Origin: Mycolicibacterium tusciae JS617
Lineage (GTDB): Bacteria; Actinomycetota; Actinomycetes; Mycobacteriales; Mycobacteriaceae
Direction of reading: 5' to 3'
NCBI RefSeq assembly: GCF_000243415.2
Contig: NZ_KI912270.1
Coordinates: 5,475,837 to 5,539,836, forward strand
Length of the DNA: 64,000 nucleotides
Of this stretch, positions 26,909-36,846 are shown in pieces; within the stretch, counting starts at the first letter, position 1; every line of letters starts with the position of its first letter. The notes below the pieces were generated by a model. It searched no databases. It was given only the letters and a program-made list of their open reading frames with translations, and was not told the origin of the DNA. The translations under genes were made by a program, and so were the position numbers.

Positions 26909-28144
26909 ATGCGCATCGCTTTGCTGTCATACCGGAGCAAGACCCATTGCGGAGGGCAAGGGGTCTACGTCCGTCACCTGTCCCGCGGCCTCGTCGAGCT
27001 CGGCCATGACGTCGAGGTGTTCTCCGGACAGCCCTACCCCGGTGGCCTCGATCCGCGGGTCCGCCTGACCAAGGTGCCAAGCCTGGATCTGTACCGCGAG
27101 CCGGATCCGTTCCGCATTCCGTGGCCCAACGAGATCAAGACGAGCATCGACCTGCGCGAGCTGCTGACGACCTGGACGGCGGGGTTCCCCGAGCCCAAGA
27201 CATTCAGCCTGCGCGCCGCCCGCGCGCTGGCCGAGCGGCTCGATGACTTCGATGTGGTCCACGACAACCAGTGCCTCGGCACCGGGCTACTGAAGATCGC
27301 CGATCGTGGCATGCCGGTCGTCGCGACGGTGCACCACCCGATCACCAGGGACCGCGTGCTCGACGTGTCGGCGGCGTCGTGGTGGCGCAAGCCGCTGGTG
27401 CGCCGTTGGTACGGCTTCGCGGAGATGCAGAAGGATGTCGCGCGGCGCATCCCCGAGCTGCTGACCGTCTCGTCGACGTCGGCCGCCGATATCGCCGAGG
27501 ACTTCGGGGTGTCGCCCGATCAGCTGCACGTCGTACCCCTCGGCGTGGACACCGAACTGTTCAAGCCGTCCCAGCGACGGGTGCGCAACCGGATCATCGC
27601 GATCGCGAGTGCTGATGTACCGCTGAAGGGCGTCGCGCATCTGCTGAACGCCGTTGCGCGGCTGCGCGTCGAACGTGACCTCGAACTGCAGCTCGTCGCC
27701 AAGCTCGAACCCAACGGGCCCACCGAGAAGCTGATCGCCGAGCTGGGTATCTCCGATATCGTGCACAGCTCGAGCGGGGTTACCGATGCCGAGCTCGCCG
27801 ACTTGCTGGCGTCTGCTGAAGTCGCCTGTATCCCTTCGCTTTACGAGGGCTTCTCGCTGCCTGCTGTGGAGGCGATGGCCAGTGGCACACCGATCGTCGC
27901 CAGCCGCGCGGGAGCGCTGCCCGAGGTGGTCGGCGCCGACGGCGAATGCGCCCGGCTGGTCACGCCGGCCGACGTCGACGAGTTGACCAGGGTGCTGGGC
28001 GAACTCCTCGACTCGCCGATGGAACTGCGCAGGCTTGGCGAGAACGGCCGCCGACGCGCCGTCGATGTATTCAGTTGGGAATCCGTTGCCGCGCAGACGG
28101 TTGCGGTGTACGAGCAAGCACGTGAGCGAGTTGCGAAGTGCTGA
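26909..28144 (+). CDS. GT4-family glycosyltransferase
   Basis: The 411-residue GT-B enzyme begins MRIALLSYRSKTHCGGQGVY. It has the donor-binding motif CIPSLYEGFSLPAVEAMASG with the E-x7-E spacing of GT4 retaining transferases, and HVVPLGVDTELFKPS at the domain boundary. The donor and acceptor are unknown. It is the first gene of a three-gene operon: the methyltransferase start overlaps its stop, and the methyltransferase stop overlaps the toroid gene. The 103-nt leader carries an operator-like palindrome on top of the promoter. An upstream codon at 26852 is an unlikely start. Confidence 0.9.
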   Translation: MRIALLSYRSKTHCGGQGVYVRHLSRGLVELGHDVEVFSGQPYPGGLDPRVRLTKVPSLDLYREPDPFRIPWPNEIKTSIDLRELLTTWTAGFPEPKTFSLRAARALAERLDDFDVVHDNQCLGTGLLKIADRGMPVVATVHHPITRDRVLDVSAASWWRKPLVRRWYGFAEMQKDVARRIPELLTVSSTSAADIAEDFGVSPDQLHVVPLGVDTELFKPSQRRVRNRIIAIASADVPLKGVAHLLNAVARLRVERDLELQLVAKLEPNGPTEKLIAELGISDIVHSSSGVTDAELADLLASAEVACIPSLYEGFSLPAVEAMASGTPIVASRAGALPEVVGADGECARLVTPADVDELTRVLGELLDSPMELRRLGENGRRRAVDVFSWESVAAQTVAVYEQARERVAKC

Positions 28145-28854
28145 CCGTCGACTACGACCGGCTCGGTGTCGGCGAGAGCACAAAGGTGATCGACGTCGGC
28201 TGCGGCGCCGGTAGGCACACCTTCGAGGCATATCGGCGTGGCGCCGACGTGATCGGCTTCGACCAGAGTGTCTCCGATCTCAACGACGTCGACGAGATCC
28301 TGCAGGCCATGAAGGAGAAGGGCGAGGCACCGGCTTCGGCGAGCGCCCAGACGGTCAAGGGCGATGCGCTGGAACTGCCTTACGCCGACGGCACTTTCGA
28401 CTGCGTGATCGCCTCAGAGATCCTCGAGCATGTGCCCGAGGACGACCGCGCGATCGCAGAACTGGTCCGCGTGCTCAAACCCGGTGGCTCGCTGGCAATC
28501 ACGGTGCCGCGCTGGCTGCCCGAGAAGGTGTGCTGGATCTTGTCCGACGAGTACCACGCGAACGAGGGCGGGCACATCCGGATCTACAAGGCCGACGCGC
28601 TGCGCGACAAGGTTCTCGCCCATGGCCTGCGGCTCACCGATACCCACCACGCACATGCGCTGCACGCCCCGTACTGGTGGCTGAAATGCGCTGTGGGAAC
28701 TGAGAAGTCGAATCATCCCGCGGTGACGGCGTATCACAAGTTGCTGGTGTGGGACATGATGAGCCGGCCGTGGCTCACGCGGACGGTGGAATCGGTGCTC
28801 AACCGGGTGATCGGCAAGAGCGTCGCGATGTATTTCGAGAAGCCGGTGGTTTGA
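28138..28854 (+). CDS. Class I SAM-dependent methyltransferase
   Basis: The 238-residue enzyme has motif I VIDVGCGAGRHTFEA, the acidic second strand VIGFDQSVSDLN, GDALELPYADGTFDCVIASE and LVRVLKPGGSLAITVPRWLP. It is of the UbiE/COQ5-like type acting on small molecules or lipids. The GTG start overlaps the glycosyltransferase stop by 7 nt and the stop overlaps the next start (TTGA). It therefore probably modifies the same product as its operon partners. The substrate is unknown. Confidence 0.88.
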   Translation: MLTVDYDRLGVGESTKVIDVGCGAGRHTFEAYRRGADVIGFDQSVSDLNDVDEILQAMKEKGEAPASASAQTVKGDALELPYADGTFDCVIASEILEHVPEDDRAIAELVRVLKPGGSLAITVPRWLPEKVCWILSDEYHANEGGHIRIYKADALRDKVLAHGLRLTDTHHAHALHAPYWWLKCAVGTEKSNHPAVTAYHKLLVWDMMSRPWLTRTVESVLNRVIGKSVAMYFEKPVV

Positions 28855-29924
28855 CGTTGACTCGTGACGTTCCCGGAGTGGCCGGCGTTCTGACGCCGAC
28901 GCAGTGCCGCCAGACCGCCCAGTCGATTGCCGAAGCGCAAGAGTCAACGGGTGCGATTCCGTGGTTCGACGGCGGCCACACCGACCCGTGGGACCACGTC
29001 GAGAACGCGATGGCGTTGACGGCGGCCGGACTTCTCGAGCCCGCGCGTGCGGCCTTCGAGTGGTGCCGCAAAACGCAGCGCGCCGACGGCTCATGGCCGA
29101 TCCAGTTCCGTAACGGCGTCATCGAGGACTCCAACAGCGACAGCAACTTCTGTGCCTACATCGCAACCGGGGTCTGGCATCACGTGCTGATCACCCGCGA
29201 CCGAAGGTTCGCCGAGACGATGTGGCCCGTCGTCACGAAGGCCGTTGACTTCGTGCTCGGCATGCAGCTCAACGGCGGTGAAATCTCCTGGGCCAGAAGC
29301 CCTAACGGCCTGGAGCCCGAGGCGTTGCTCACCGGATGCTCGAGCATCTACCACAGCCTGCGGTGCGCGCTCGCGCTCGCCGACTACTTCGGCGATCCGC
29401 AGCCGGAATGGGAGCTGGCCGTCGGCCGCCTCGGCCATGTGATCGCCGAGCATCCGGACGCCTTCGTGACGAAGGACCGATGGTCGATGGAGTGGTACTA
29501 CCCCGTGCTGGGCGGTGCGATGCGTGGTGCTGCCGCGCGGTCGCGCATCGACGAACGGTGGGACGACTTCGTGGTGGACGGTCTCGGTATCCGCTGCGTC
29601 GATGACAGGCCATGGGTCACCGGAGCCGAAACCTGCGAGCTGGTAATGGCATTGGATGCGATCGGCGATACGGCGCGCGCACATCAGCAGTTCGCGGCGA
29701 TGCACCATCTCCGTGAGGAGGACGGCTCTTACTGGACCGGGCTCGTCTACTCCGACGGAAAGCGGTGGCCGGTGGAGCGCACCACGTGGACCGGTGGGGC
29801 GATGATCCTCGCGGCCGACGCGCTGTCACGCACGACCTCGGCCAACGGCATCTTCCGAGGCGTGGATCTGCCACGCGGCCTCGAAGGTGAGTACGCCTGC
29901 GAGTGTGCGACCAGCGATCGCTGA
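28851..29924 (+). CDS. Alpha/alpha-toroid protein, annotated prenyltransferase-like
   Basis: A 357-residue, all-helical protein with repeating aromatic motifs of the squalene-cyclase/prenyltransferase or six-hairpin glycosidase kind. Examples are GAIPWFDGGHTDPWDHVENA, CRKTQRADGSWPIQFRNG, LREEDGSYWTGLVYSDGKRW and ERTTWTGGAMILAADALSRT. No DxDD-type cyclase motif is seen. It could be an inactive or non-canonical toroid, or a glycosidase-like protein. The TTG start overlaps the methyltransferase stop; TTG 28857 is an alternative. It ends the operon, 30 nt before a hairpin repeat that probably terminates transcription. Confidence 0.7.
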   Translation: MTLTRDVPGVAGVLTPTQCRQTAQSIAEAQESTGAIPWFDGGHTDPWDHVENAMALTAAGLLEPARAAFEWCRKTQRADGSWPIQFRNGVIEDSNSDSNFCAYIATGVWHHVLITRDRRFAETMWPVVTKAVDFVLGMQLNGGEISWARSPNGLEPEALLTGCSSIYHSLRCALALADYFGDPQPEWELAVGRLGHVIAEHPDAFVTKDRWSMEWYYPVLGGAMRGAAARSRIDERWDDFVVDGLGIRCVDDRPWVTGAETCELVMALDAIGDTARAHQQFAAMHHLREEDGSYWTGLVYSDGKRWPVERTTWTGGAMILAADALSRTTSANGIFRGVDLPRGLEGEYACECATSDR

Positions 29925-29954
29925 CGCGCTCGCACCCCCACCAAGGCTCAGCGC

Positions 29955-30003
29955 GCTTAACGGGTTGATTACCAGCACTACGTGCGTGCGATCAACCCGT
30001 TAA
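29955..30003. repeat. 49-nt hairpin repeat, copy A
   Basis: TTAACGGGTTGAT (29957-29969) and ATCAACCCGTTAA (29991-30003) are perfect 13-bp arms around a 21-nt loop. The whole 49-nt unit recurs at 31355-31403 with one mismatch. Copy A lies between the convergent ends of the glycosyltransferase operon and the methyltransferase at 30046, so it could act as a bidirectional terminator. Confidence 0.8.
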
Positions 30004-30045
30004 CCGTGCGTCGGAACGACTTCACGCAGGGCGTCACGTAGGCCT

Positions 30046-31340
<1,295 letters not shown>

Positions 31341-31354
31341 CGTCGGCCGAGAGT

Positions 31355-31403
31355 GCTTAACGGGTTGATTACCAGCACTAGGTGCGTGCGATCAACCCGT
31401 TAG
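31355..31403. repeat. 49-nt hairpin repeat, copy B
   Basis: Identical to the repeat at 29955-30003 except for one base in the loop; the arms are TAACGGGTTGAT and ATCAACCCGTTA. It lies between the convergent ends of two tetR genes, the same kind of junction as copy A, and is flanked by 25-bp direct repeats. Confidence 0.8.
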
Positions 31404-31412
31404 GGCTCAGTA

Positions 31413-31437
31413 CTGCGCGGCTGATGCTGAGTTAGCG
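31413..31437. repeat. 25-bp direct repeat, copy 2
   Basis: This is the exact second copy of 31318-31342. On the minus strand it contains the stop codon of the tetR gene at 31432-32040. Confidence 0.85.
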
Positions 31438-32040
31438 CGGGCCGAGGATGGCCGTCGACGCGGTGATGGCCGGCTCGACGATGCCCTGCACGTCGTGGCC
31501 GGCCTCGACGAACAGAGCGGTCAGCTCGCGCAGACCTCCCAGCACGATCAGCGCCAGCGGCCGTGAGAGCGGTGAGATCTGAGCGCGCCGAAAGCCCGGA
31601 CTGTCGCTGAGTTCGACCAGCATGTCGGTGAGGTGCTCCATGGCCAGACGATGCAGCGGCTGGGCCACCGCGCCCAGTGCGGGCAGCTCGCGGATCCAGC
31701 TCAGTGTGATCGCCGGCCGCGCGCCGATGTGGTCGACGTACGCGCCGACCGCCTGGCGGATCTGGTCCTCCCACTCCGCCTCTGGGTCGACGGCATTGCG
31801 GATGTTGGTGATCAGGGTGTCGTTGTTCCGGCGCAGCAGTTCGATCAGGCAGTCTTCCTTGCTGGCGAACTGCACGTAGAACGTGCGCTTTGAGGTGCGG
31901 GCATGCCGGACGATGTCCGCCACGGTCGTGTCGCGGAAGCCGCGCTCGATGATCGATGCGGCCATGCCGTCGAGTAGTCGGTCCCGGAACGGGTCGGCCG
32001 TCTCGGGATGCGAATCACGCTGGTCGAGCGCGGTCGTCAC
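31432..32040 (-). CDS. TetR-family regulator adjacent to CYP138-like genes
   Basis: The 202-residue regulator has the HTH SIIERGFRDTTVADIVRHAR then TSKRTFYVQFASKEDCLIEL. It is divergent from the tandem P450 genes, the same arrangement as Rv0135c and cyp138 in M. tuberculosis, so it probably represses them. The GTG start at 32040 has GGGAGG 5 nt upstream. The gap to the P450 gene carries a long imperfect inverted repeat (32071-32119), the likely operator. Its 3' end lies in a duplicated 25-bp segment. Confidence 0.88.
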   Translation of the reverse strand: MTTALDQRDSHPETADPFRDRLLDGMAASIIERGFRDTTVADIVRHARTSKRTFYVQFASKEDCLIELLRRNNDTLITNIRNAVDPEAEWEDQIRQAVGAYVDHIGARPAITLSWIRELPALGAVAQPLHRLAMEHLTDMLVELSDSPGFRRAQISPLSRPLALIVLGGLRELTALFVEAGHDVQGIVEPAITASTAILGPR

Positions 32041-32070
32041 ATGACCTCCCTCGGGCCCTTGCACATCGCT

Positions 32071-32119
32071 GGTACTAACCGGTACCGTACTACACGAAGC
32101 TGCGGTACACCGTAGTACC
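32071..32119. promoter_or_regulatory. Large imperfect inverted repeat, probable TetR operator
   Basis: GGTACTAACCGGTACCG (32071-32087) and CGGTACACCGTAGTACC (32103-32119) match at 13 of 17 positions as an inverted repeat, separated by 15 nt. GGTAC half sites recur inside each arm. It fills the gap between the divergent tetR and P450 genes. Confidence 0.5.
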
Positions 32120-32159
32120 AGGACACTGTCGTCCTAATGAGATGCCTGGGAGTACGCCC

Positions 32160-33524
32160 ATGAACGATCGGCCCCCGCAGGGGACGGCGATCGCCGAGCG
32201 ACCCGCCGTCACGCCCAGCACGGTCAAGATGCCACCGGGCCCGCGGCTGCCCAAGCTGGTGCAGGGCATCGGCTACGCCCTCTCGCGGAATCGGGTGTAC
32301 GAGCACATAGCCCGCCGCCATGGCGACGTGTTCACCATGAACCTGCCGATGTTCGGCCGCACGGTCATTGTGGCCAACCCGCTGTTGGCCAAGCAGTTGT
32401 TCACTGCCAGCACCGACGATGTCGGCAACATCCAGCCCAACCTGTCGAGAGTGCTCGGCAGCGGCTCGGTGTTCGCGCTCGATGGCGCCGACCATCGCCT
32501 GCGCCGCAAGCTGCTGACTCCGCCGTTCCACGGCAAGAGCATCACGAACTACGAAAAGATCTTCGAAGAGGAGACCCTGCGCGAATCGGCCAATTGGCCG
32601 GAGGGGCAGGCATTCCCGACGCTCGAGCCGATGATGCGCATCACCCTCAACGCCATCCTTCGCGCGGTGTTCGGCGCTGACGGCGCTCAGCTCGACGAGC
32701 TGCGGCGCATCATTCCGCCGTGGGTCACGCTCGGCTCGCGACTGGCGGTGGTGCCGACGCCGACACGCGACTATGGCCGGTTCAGTCCTTGGGGCAGGCT
32801 CGCCGACTACCGGCGCCAGTACGACGACGTCGTCGGCAGGCTGATCGACAACGTCAGGGCCGACCCGAACCTGGACGATCGTGACGACGTTCTCGCGCTG
32901 CTGCTGCGCAGTACGTACGAGGACGGTTCCGAGATGTCGCGCAGTGACATCGGCGACGAGTTGTTGACACTGTTGGCCGCCGGGCACGAAACGACCGCCT
33001 CCACCCTGGGCTGGGCGTTCGAGCGCGTCGTCCGTCATCCACGGGTGTTGGCCAAGTTGGTCGACGAGGCCGCCACCGACGACAACGAGTATCGCCAGGC
33101 CACCATCCTGGAGGTGCAGCGTGCCCGTACCGTCATCGACTTCGCGGGCAGACACGTCTACGCGCCGACCTTCCAGCTCGGCGACTGGGTGATCCCGCAG
33201 GGCACCTCGATCGTGGTCGCGATAGCGCAGTTGCACAACCGCGCCGAGGACTTTGCCGCGCCGGATCGGTTCGATCCGCAGCGGTACATCGGCACTCGGC
33301 CGCCGACGTTCGCGTTCGTCCCGTTCGGCGGCGGTACCCGGCGATGCGTCGGTGCGGTGTTCGCGAATGTCGAGATGGACGTGGTGCTGCGAACGGTGTT
33401 GCGGCACTTCGTGATCGATACGACAACAGCGCCCGATGAGAAGGCGCACTCGCGCGGGGTGGCCTTCACCCCCAAGGAGGGCGGGCGCATCATCGTGCAC
33501 CGCCGCGAGTCCCCGCTGAATTAG
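32160..33524 (+). CDS. Cytochrome P450, CYP138-like (first of tandem pair)
   Basis: The 454-residue haem monooxygenase has the I-helix LTLLAAGHETTASTLGWAFE, which includes the oxygen-activating AGHETT, and the haem loop FVPFGGGTRRCVGAVFANVE with the Cys ligand. The pair EVQRARTVIDFAGRHVYAP and the N-terminal PPGPRLPKLVQGIGYALSRN are typical of CYP138-type bacterial P450s. There is no membrane anchor. ATG 32160 has GGGAG 7 nt upstream and is preferred over ATG 32142. A second, similar P450 follows 7 nt after the stop. The substrate is unknown. Confidence 0.92.
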   Translation: MNDRPPQGTAIAERPAVTPSTVKMPPGPRLPKLVQGIGYALSRNRVYEHIARRHGDVFTMNLPMFGRTVIVANPLLAKQLFTASTDDVGNIQPNLSRVLGSGSVFALDGADHRLRRKLLTPPFHGKSITNYEKIFEEETLRESANWPEGQAFPTLEPMMRITLNAILRAVFGADGAQLDELRRIIPPWVTLGSRLAVVPTPTRDYGRFSPWGRLADYRRQYDDVVGRLIDNVRADPNLDDRDDVLALLLRSTYEDGSEMSRSDIGDELLTLLAAGHETTASTLGWAFERVVRHPRVLAKLVDEAATDDNEYRQATILEVQRARTVIDFAGRHVYAPTFQLGDWVIPQGTSIVVAIAQLHNRAEDFAAPDRFDPQRYIGTRPPTFAFVPFGGGTRRCVGAVFANVEMDVVLRTVLRHFVIDTTTAPDEKAHSRGVAFTPKEGGRIIVHRRESPLN

Positions 33525-33531
33525 GAGACCA

Positions 33532-34881
33532 ATGACCGACACCGCCATCAGCGACACCCAAGACACCAAAGCGCAAGTGACACCGCCCAAGACGCCACCG
33601 GTGGTGCGCCTACCGAAGCCGGTCCAGGGTGTCCTGCTGGCGGGCTTTCGGCGCTGGTTCCTGCGCAACGCGCTGAAGCGCTACGGGCCCGTCTTCGCCA
33701 TCAATGTCCCGTTCTTCGGCCGCAGCGTGGTGGTCTCCGATCCCGCGCTCGCGCGCCAGGTGTTCCTCGCAAGTACCGACGACCTGATCAACGTGCAGCC
33801 GAACCTCAGCCGGATCTTCGGGTCGGGCTCGGTCTTCGCGCTGGACCACAAGGAGCACCGGGTCCGCCGCAAGCTACTGGCCCCGCCGTTCCACGGGCAG
33901 AGCATCAGGAATTACGAAACAGTCATCGAAGAGGAGACGCTGCGGGAGACGACGACGTGGCCCGAGGGACGCGAGTTTCCCACGCTCGAACCGATGAACA
34001 GGATCACGCTGAACGTCATCCTGCGCACCGTATTCGGCGCCGACGGTTCCGAACTGGACTATCTGCGCGAGATCATTCCGCCGTGGGCCAAGCTCGCCTC
34101 GCGGCTGGCGACGCTGCCAGAGCCGCCGTTTCCCACCGGCCCGCGCAGCCCGTGGGGCCGGATGGCGGAGTTCCGTCGCAACTTCGACCGCACGGTGTTC
34201 GCGTTGATCGAGAAGGCCATCCAGAAGACCGAGGCCGATCCACGACTCGAAGACCGCACCGACATCCTGGCGCTGCTGTTGCGCAGTCGATACGAGGACG
34301 GCACCCCGATGTCTCATCAGGAGGTCTCCGACGAGCTTCTGACCCTGCTGGGTGCCGGCCATGAGACCACCGCGTCGACCCTGGGCTGGGCGTTCGAGAG
34401 GCTGCGTCGCCATCCCGCCGTCCTCGCCGAGCTGGTCAAGGAGAACGACGAAGGGGGCAGCGAGTTCCGTCAGGCCACAATTGTTGAGCTGCAACGGAAC
34501 CGGACGGTCATCGACTTCGCCGGTCGCCACGTTTTAGCGCCGCATTTCGACCTCGGTGACTGGCGGATTCCGCACGGCTACACGGTGATGATTTCCATCG
34601 GCAACGTGCACGCCAATCCCGAAGCCTTCCCTGACCCCGAGCGTTTCGATCCGAATCGGTTCGTCGGAACCAGGACGCCGACGGCGTGGGTGCCGTTCGG
34701 CGGCGGGACCCGGCGCTGCATCGGGGCGGCGTTCGCCAACGTCGAGATGGACGTCGTCCTGCGAACCATTCTGCGGGACTTCGTGATCGAGACCGACGGT
34801 GCTCCGGAGGAGAAAGTCCACTTCCGTGGTATCGCCTTCACGCCCAAAGACGGCGGGCGCGTCACTGTGCATCGGCGCTGA
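33532..34881 (+). CDS. Cytochrome P450, CYP138-like (second of tandem pair)
   Basis: A 449-residue P450 strongly similar over its full length to the preceding one. Shared features include VQPNLSRIFGSGSVFALDHK, LLTLLGAGHETTASTLGWAF and WVPFGGGTRRCIGAAFANVE with the haem Cys, which points to a tandem duplication. The ATG has TAGGAGA 6 nt upstream and the two genes are 7 nt apart, so they are cotranscribed and under the same TetR. The N-terminal region before residue 25 differs. Confidence 0.92.
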   Translation: MTDTAISDTQDTKAQVTPPKTPPVVRLPKPVQGVLLAGFRRWFLRNALKRYGPVFAINVPFFGRSVVVSDPALARQVFLASTDDLINVQPNLSRIFGSGSVFALDHKEHRVRRKLLAPPFHGQSIRNYETVIEEETLRETTTWPEGREFPTLEPMNRITLNVILRTVFGADGSELDYLREIIPPWAKLASRLATLPEPPFPTGPRSPWGRMAEFRRNFDRTVFALIEKAIQKTEADPRLEDRTDILALLLRSRYEDGTPMSHQEVSDELLTLLGAGHETTASTLGWAFERLRRHPAVLAELVKENDEGGSEFRQATIVELQRNRTVIDFAGRHVLAPHFDLGDWRIPHGYTVMISIGNVHANPEAFPDPERFDPNRFVGTRTPTAWVPFGGGTRRCIGAAFANVEMDVVLRTILRDFVIETDGAPEEKVHFRGIAFTPKDGGRVTVHRR

Positions 34882-34905
34882 CGATCGTCGGCTAGTTTCG
34901 TTTCC

Positions 34906-35352
34906 ATGAGTCTCGTCGACATGATCAACGGCGCCATGGAAGCCACCATCCCCGCCGCGCACAAGCTGGGTGTCAAGGTCGTCGAGGCGCGTCCCGGATT
35001 TGCCGCGGCAACAGTGCCATTGGCGGGCAACGGCAACCACTTCGGCGTTGTCTACGCGGGTGTGGAGTTCACCGTCGCCGAGATCCTCGGCGGGATCATC
35101 GCGATCGCGAGTTTCGATGCCACCAAGTACTACCCGCTGGTGAAGAAACTCGACATCGAGTTCACCGCCGCCGCTCGTTCCGATCTGCGTGCCGAGGCGT
35201 CACTGGACGAGGACGAACTACGGCGCATCGAGATAGATGCCGCAGAGAACGGAAAGGCCGACTTCGCACTGAACGCTGTGGTTCGTGACGAAGCCGGCCA
35301 GACCGTCGCTGTCACCCGTGGGCTCTACCAGCTGAGAGCCCACGGGAAGTAA
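34906..35352 (+). CDS. Hotdog-fold thioesterase (YiiD C-terminal / DUF4442-like)
   Basis: The 148-residue single-hotdog protein has GNHFGVVYAGVEFTVAEILG, the helix-start motif of the DUF4442/YiiD_C group, and YYPLVKKLDIEFTAAARSDL as the following strand. It probably hydrolyses an acyl-thioester. It lies 24 nt after the second P450, so it may be on the same transcript. It is convergent with msrA. Confidence 0.78.
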   Translation: MSLVDMINGAMEATIPAAHKLGVKVVEARPGFAAATVPLAGNGNHFGVVYAGVEFTVAEILGGIIAIASFDATKYYPLVKKLDIEFTAAARSDLRAEASLDEDELRRIEIDAAENGKADFALNAVVRDEAGQTVAVTRGLYQLRAHGK

Positions 35353-35353
35353 T

Positions 35354-35863
35354 TCAGACTTCCGCGCGTTTAGGCAGCTTCCAGCCGGCCCGCGGGAAGT
35401 GGCAGGTGTAGCCGCTGGGGTACCGCTCGAGGTAATCCTGGTGCTCGGGTTCGGCTTCCCAGAAGGCGCTCGCGGGAGTCACTTCCGTGACGACCTTGCC
35501 CGGCCACAGCCCCGAGGCGTCGACGTCGGCGATGGTGTCCAGCGCGACACGCTTCTGCTCATCGTCGAGGTAGAAGATCGCCGACCGGTAACTCGTGCCG
35601 ACATCGTTGCCCTGCCGGTTCTTGGTGGTCGGATCGTGGATCTGGAAGAAGAACTCGAGCAGCGCGCGATAATCGGTCTGCGCCGGGTCGTAGGTGATCT
35701 CGATGGCCTCGGCATGGCCCGGGTGGTTGCGGTAGGTCGCGTTCGCGTTCTCGCCGCCCGTGTAGCCGACCCGGGTGTCGATCACACCGGGCTGCTTGCG
35801 GATCAGATCCTCCATACCCCAGAAGCAGCCGCCCGCCAGGATCGCCTTCTTGTACTCACTCAT
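35354..35863 (-). CDS. msrA: Peptide methionine sulfoxide reductase A
   Basis: MsrA reduces the S-epimer of methionine sulfoxide in proteins. The 169-residue enzyme has [20 protein letters not shown] with the catalytic Cys of GCFW, then [20 protein letters not shown] and [20 protein letters not shown]. The ATG lies 7 nt after AGGAGG and overlaps the msrB stop (ATGA). In M. tuberculosis msrA (Rv0137c) also sits next to cyp138, so the locus is conserved while msrB is added here. Resolving Cys residues further along are sparse; only the YTCHFP Cys near the C-terminus is seen. Confidence 0.95.
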   Translation of the reverse strand: MSEYKKAILAGGCFWGMEDLIRKQPGVIDTRVGYTGGENANATYRNHPGHAEAIEITYDPAQTDYRALLEFFFQIHDPTTKNRQGNDVGTSYRSAIFYLDDEQKRVALDTIADVDASGLWPGKVVTEVTPASAFWEAEPEHQDYLERYPSGYTCHFPRAGWKLPKRAEV

Positions 35864-36357
35864 GCCTGTGCCTCCTGCTGTATTGATTCCCCGGTCGCTT
35901 CGCTCCTGCCCGCCGGAGAAAAGAGCCTCTTGTAGTCGCCGTAACCCGCGGCGTCCAGATCGTCGAGGTGGATGAACTTCAGCGAAGCCGAGTTGATGCA
36001 GTAACGCAACCCACCTTGATCCCGCGGCCCGTCCTTGAAGAGGTGGCCGAGGTGGCTGTCGCCGTGCGCCGAGCGCACCTCGGTGCGGATCATCAGGTGG
36101 GACAGGTCGCGTTTTTCGACCACGTTGTCCGCGTCGATCGGCCGGGTGAAGCTGGGCCAACCGCTGCCGCTCTCGAACTTGTCGACCGATGCGAACAACG
36201 GCTCACCGGACACCACGTCGACGTAGATGCCGGGTTCGTGGTTGTCCCAGTACTCACCGGTGAACGGCCGCTCAGTGCCGTTCTTCTGGGTGACCTGATA
36301 CTGCTCGGGCGACAAGGCGTCGACCGCGTCGGGATTCTTGTTGTATTGCACACTCAT
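35860..36357 (-). CDS. msrB: Peptide methionine (R)-S-oxide reductase B, zinc-free type
   Basis: The 165-residue SelR-domain enzyme reduces the R-epimer of methionine sulfoxide. The catalytic region [20 protein letters not shown] holds the nucleophilic Cys. The [10 protein letters not shown] and [12 protein letters not shown] motifs are intact. The two CxxC zinc motifs of the common form are missing: the positions around [20 protein letters not shown] have no Cys. Its stop overlaps the msrA start, so the two reductases are translationally coupled. Confidence 0.93.
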   Translation of the reverse strand: MSVQYNKNPDAVDALSPEQYQVTQKNGTERPFTGEYWDNHEPGIYVDVVSGEPLFASVDKFESGSGWPSFTRPIDADNVVEKRDLSHLMIRTEVRSAHGDSHLGHLFKDGPRDQGGLRYCINSASLKFIHLDDLDAAGYGDYKRLFSPAGRSEATGESIQQEAQA

Positions 36358-36407
36358 ATAACGGCGCGGGTAACGGCACTGTTCCATGCGGAGATTACGG
36401 AAGTGTG

Positions 36408-36806
36408 ATGCGTTCCAGCCTTGCCCTCGCCTGCGTCGTCCTTGCCGTTTGGGTCGCACCCGCGGCATCCGCAGAGACGACCGTGCTGCCGGAGCGGCAG
36501 GGACCGCCCGGCGTCGCCTTCGTCGACAATCCGACGATCGTCGACGCCCGTCCGATGCCCGCGGAATCGTTCAGCCGCGTGCCCGGCGACCACGCTGTGG
36601 CCGTGCATTTCACCACAGGCACACCCGAGTGTTACGGCGTCCACGCCGTCGTCACCGAGACCACGCAGGCAGTCAGCGTCGAACTGCTGTCGGGCTCGCG
36701 GCCCGAGGCAGTCGGACGTGCCTGCATCATGATCGCGGTCTCCGGCACGCTCGAAGTGCCGCTGGGCGGCCCGCTCGGCGGCCGACAGGTTCTCAGCGTC
36801 TGGTGA
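36408..36806 (+). CDS. Small secreted protein
   Basis: A 132-residue protein with a clear signal peptide ([20 protein letters not shown], cleavage near SAE). The mature domain of about 110 residues contains two Cys ([10 protein letters not shown] and [10 protein letters not shown]) that could form a disulfide. No family is recognised. It is divergent from msrB with a 50-nt gap and ends 40 nt before the SnoaL-like gene, with the KstR-type palindrome in between. Confidence 0.72.
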   Translation: MRSSLALACVVLAVWVAPAASAETTVLPERQGPPGVAFVDNPTIVDARPMPAESFSRVPGDHAVAVHFTTGTPECYGVHAVVTETTQAVSVELLSGSRPEAVGRACIMIAVSGTLEVPLGGPLGGRQVLSVW

Positions 36807-36823
36807 CCCTCGACAAACATCAG

Positions 36824-36837
36824 TAGAACGTGTTCTA
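36824..36837. promoter_or_regulatory. KstR-type palindrome
   Basis: TAGAACGTGTTCTA fits the published KstR consensus TnnAACnnGTTnnA at every fixed position. It ends 9 nt before the GTG of the SnoaL-like gene, so binding would block transcription of the SnoaL/epimerase pair. KstR controls cholesterol and sterol catabolism in mycobacteria. Another TetR-family protein could also use such a site. Confidence 0.6.
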
Positions 36838-36846
36838 GTTCTGGGT

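Noticed and set aside
32037..33668. 543-residue minus-strand frame across the first P450 gene
   Set aside because: Antisense to the P450, which carries all haem and I-helix motifs; the frame also runs through the operator region.
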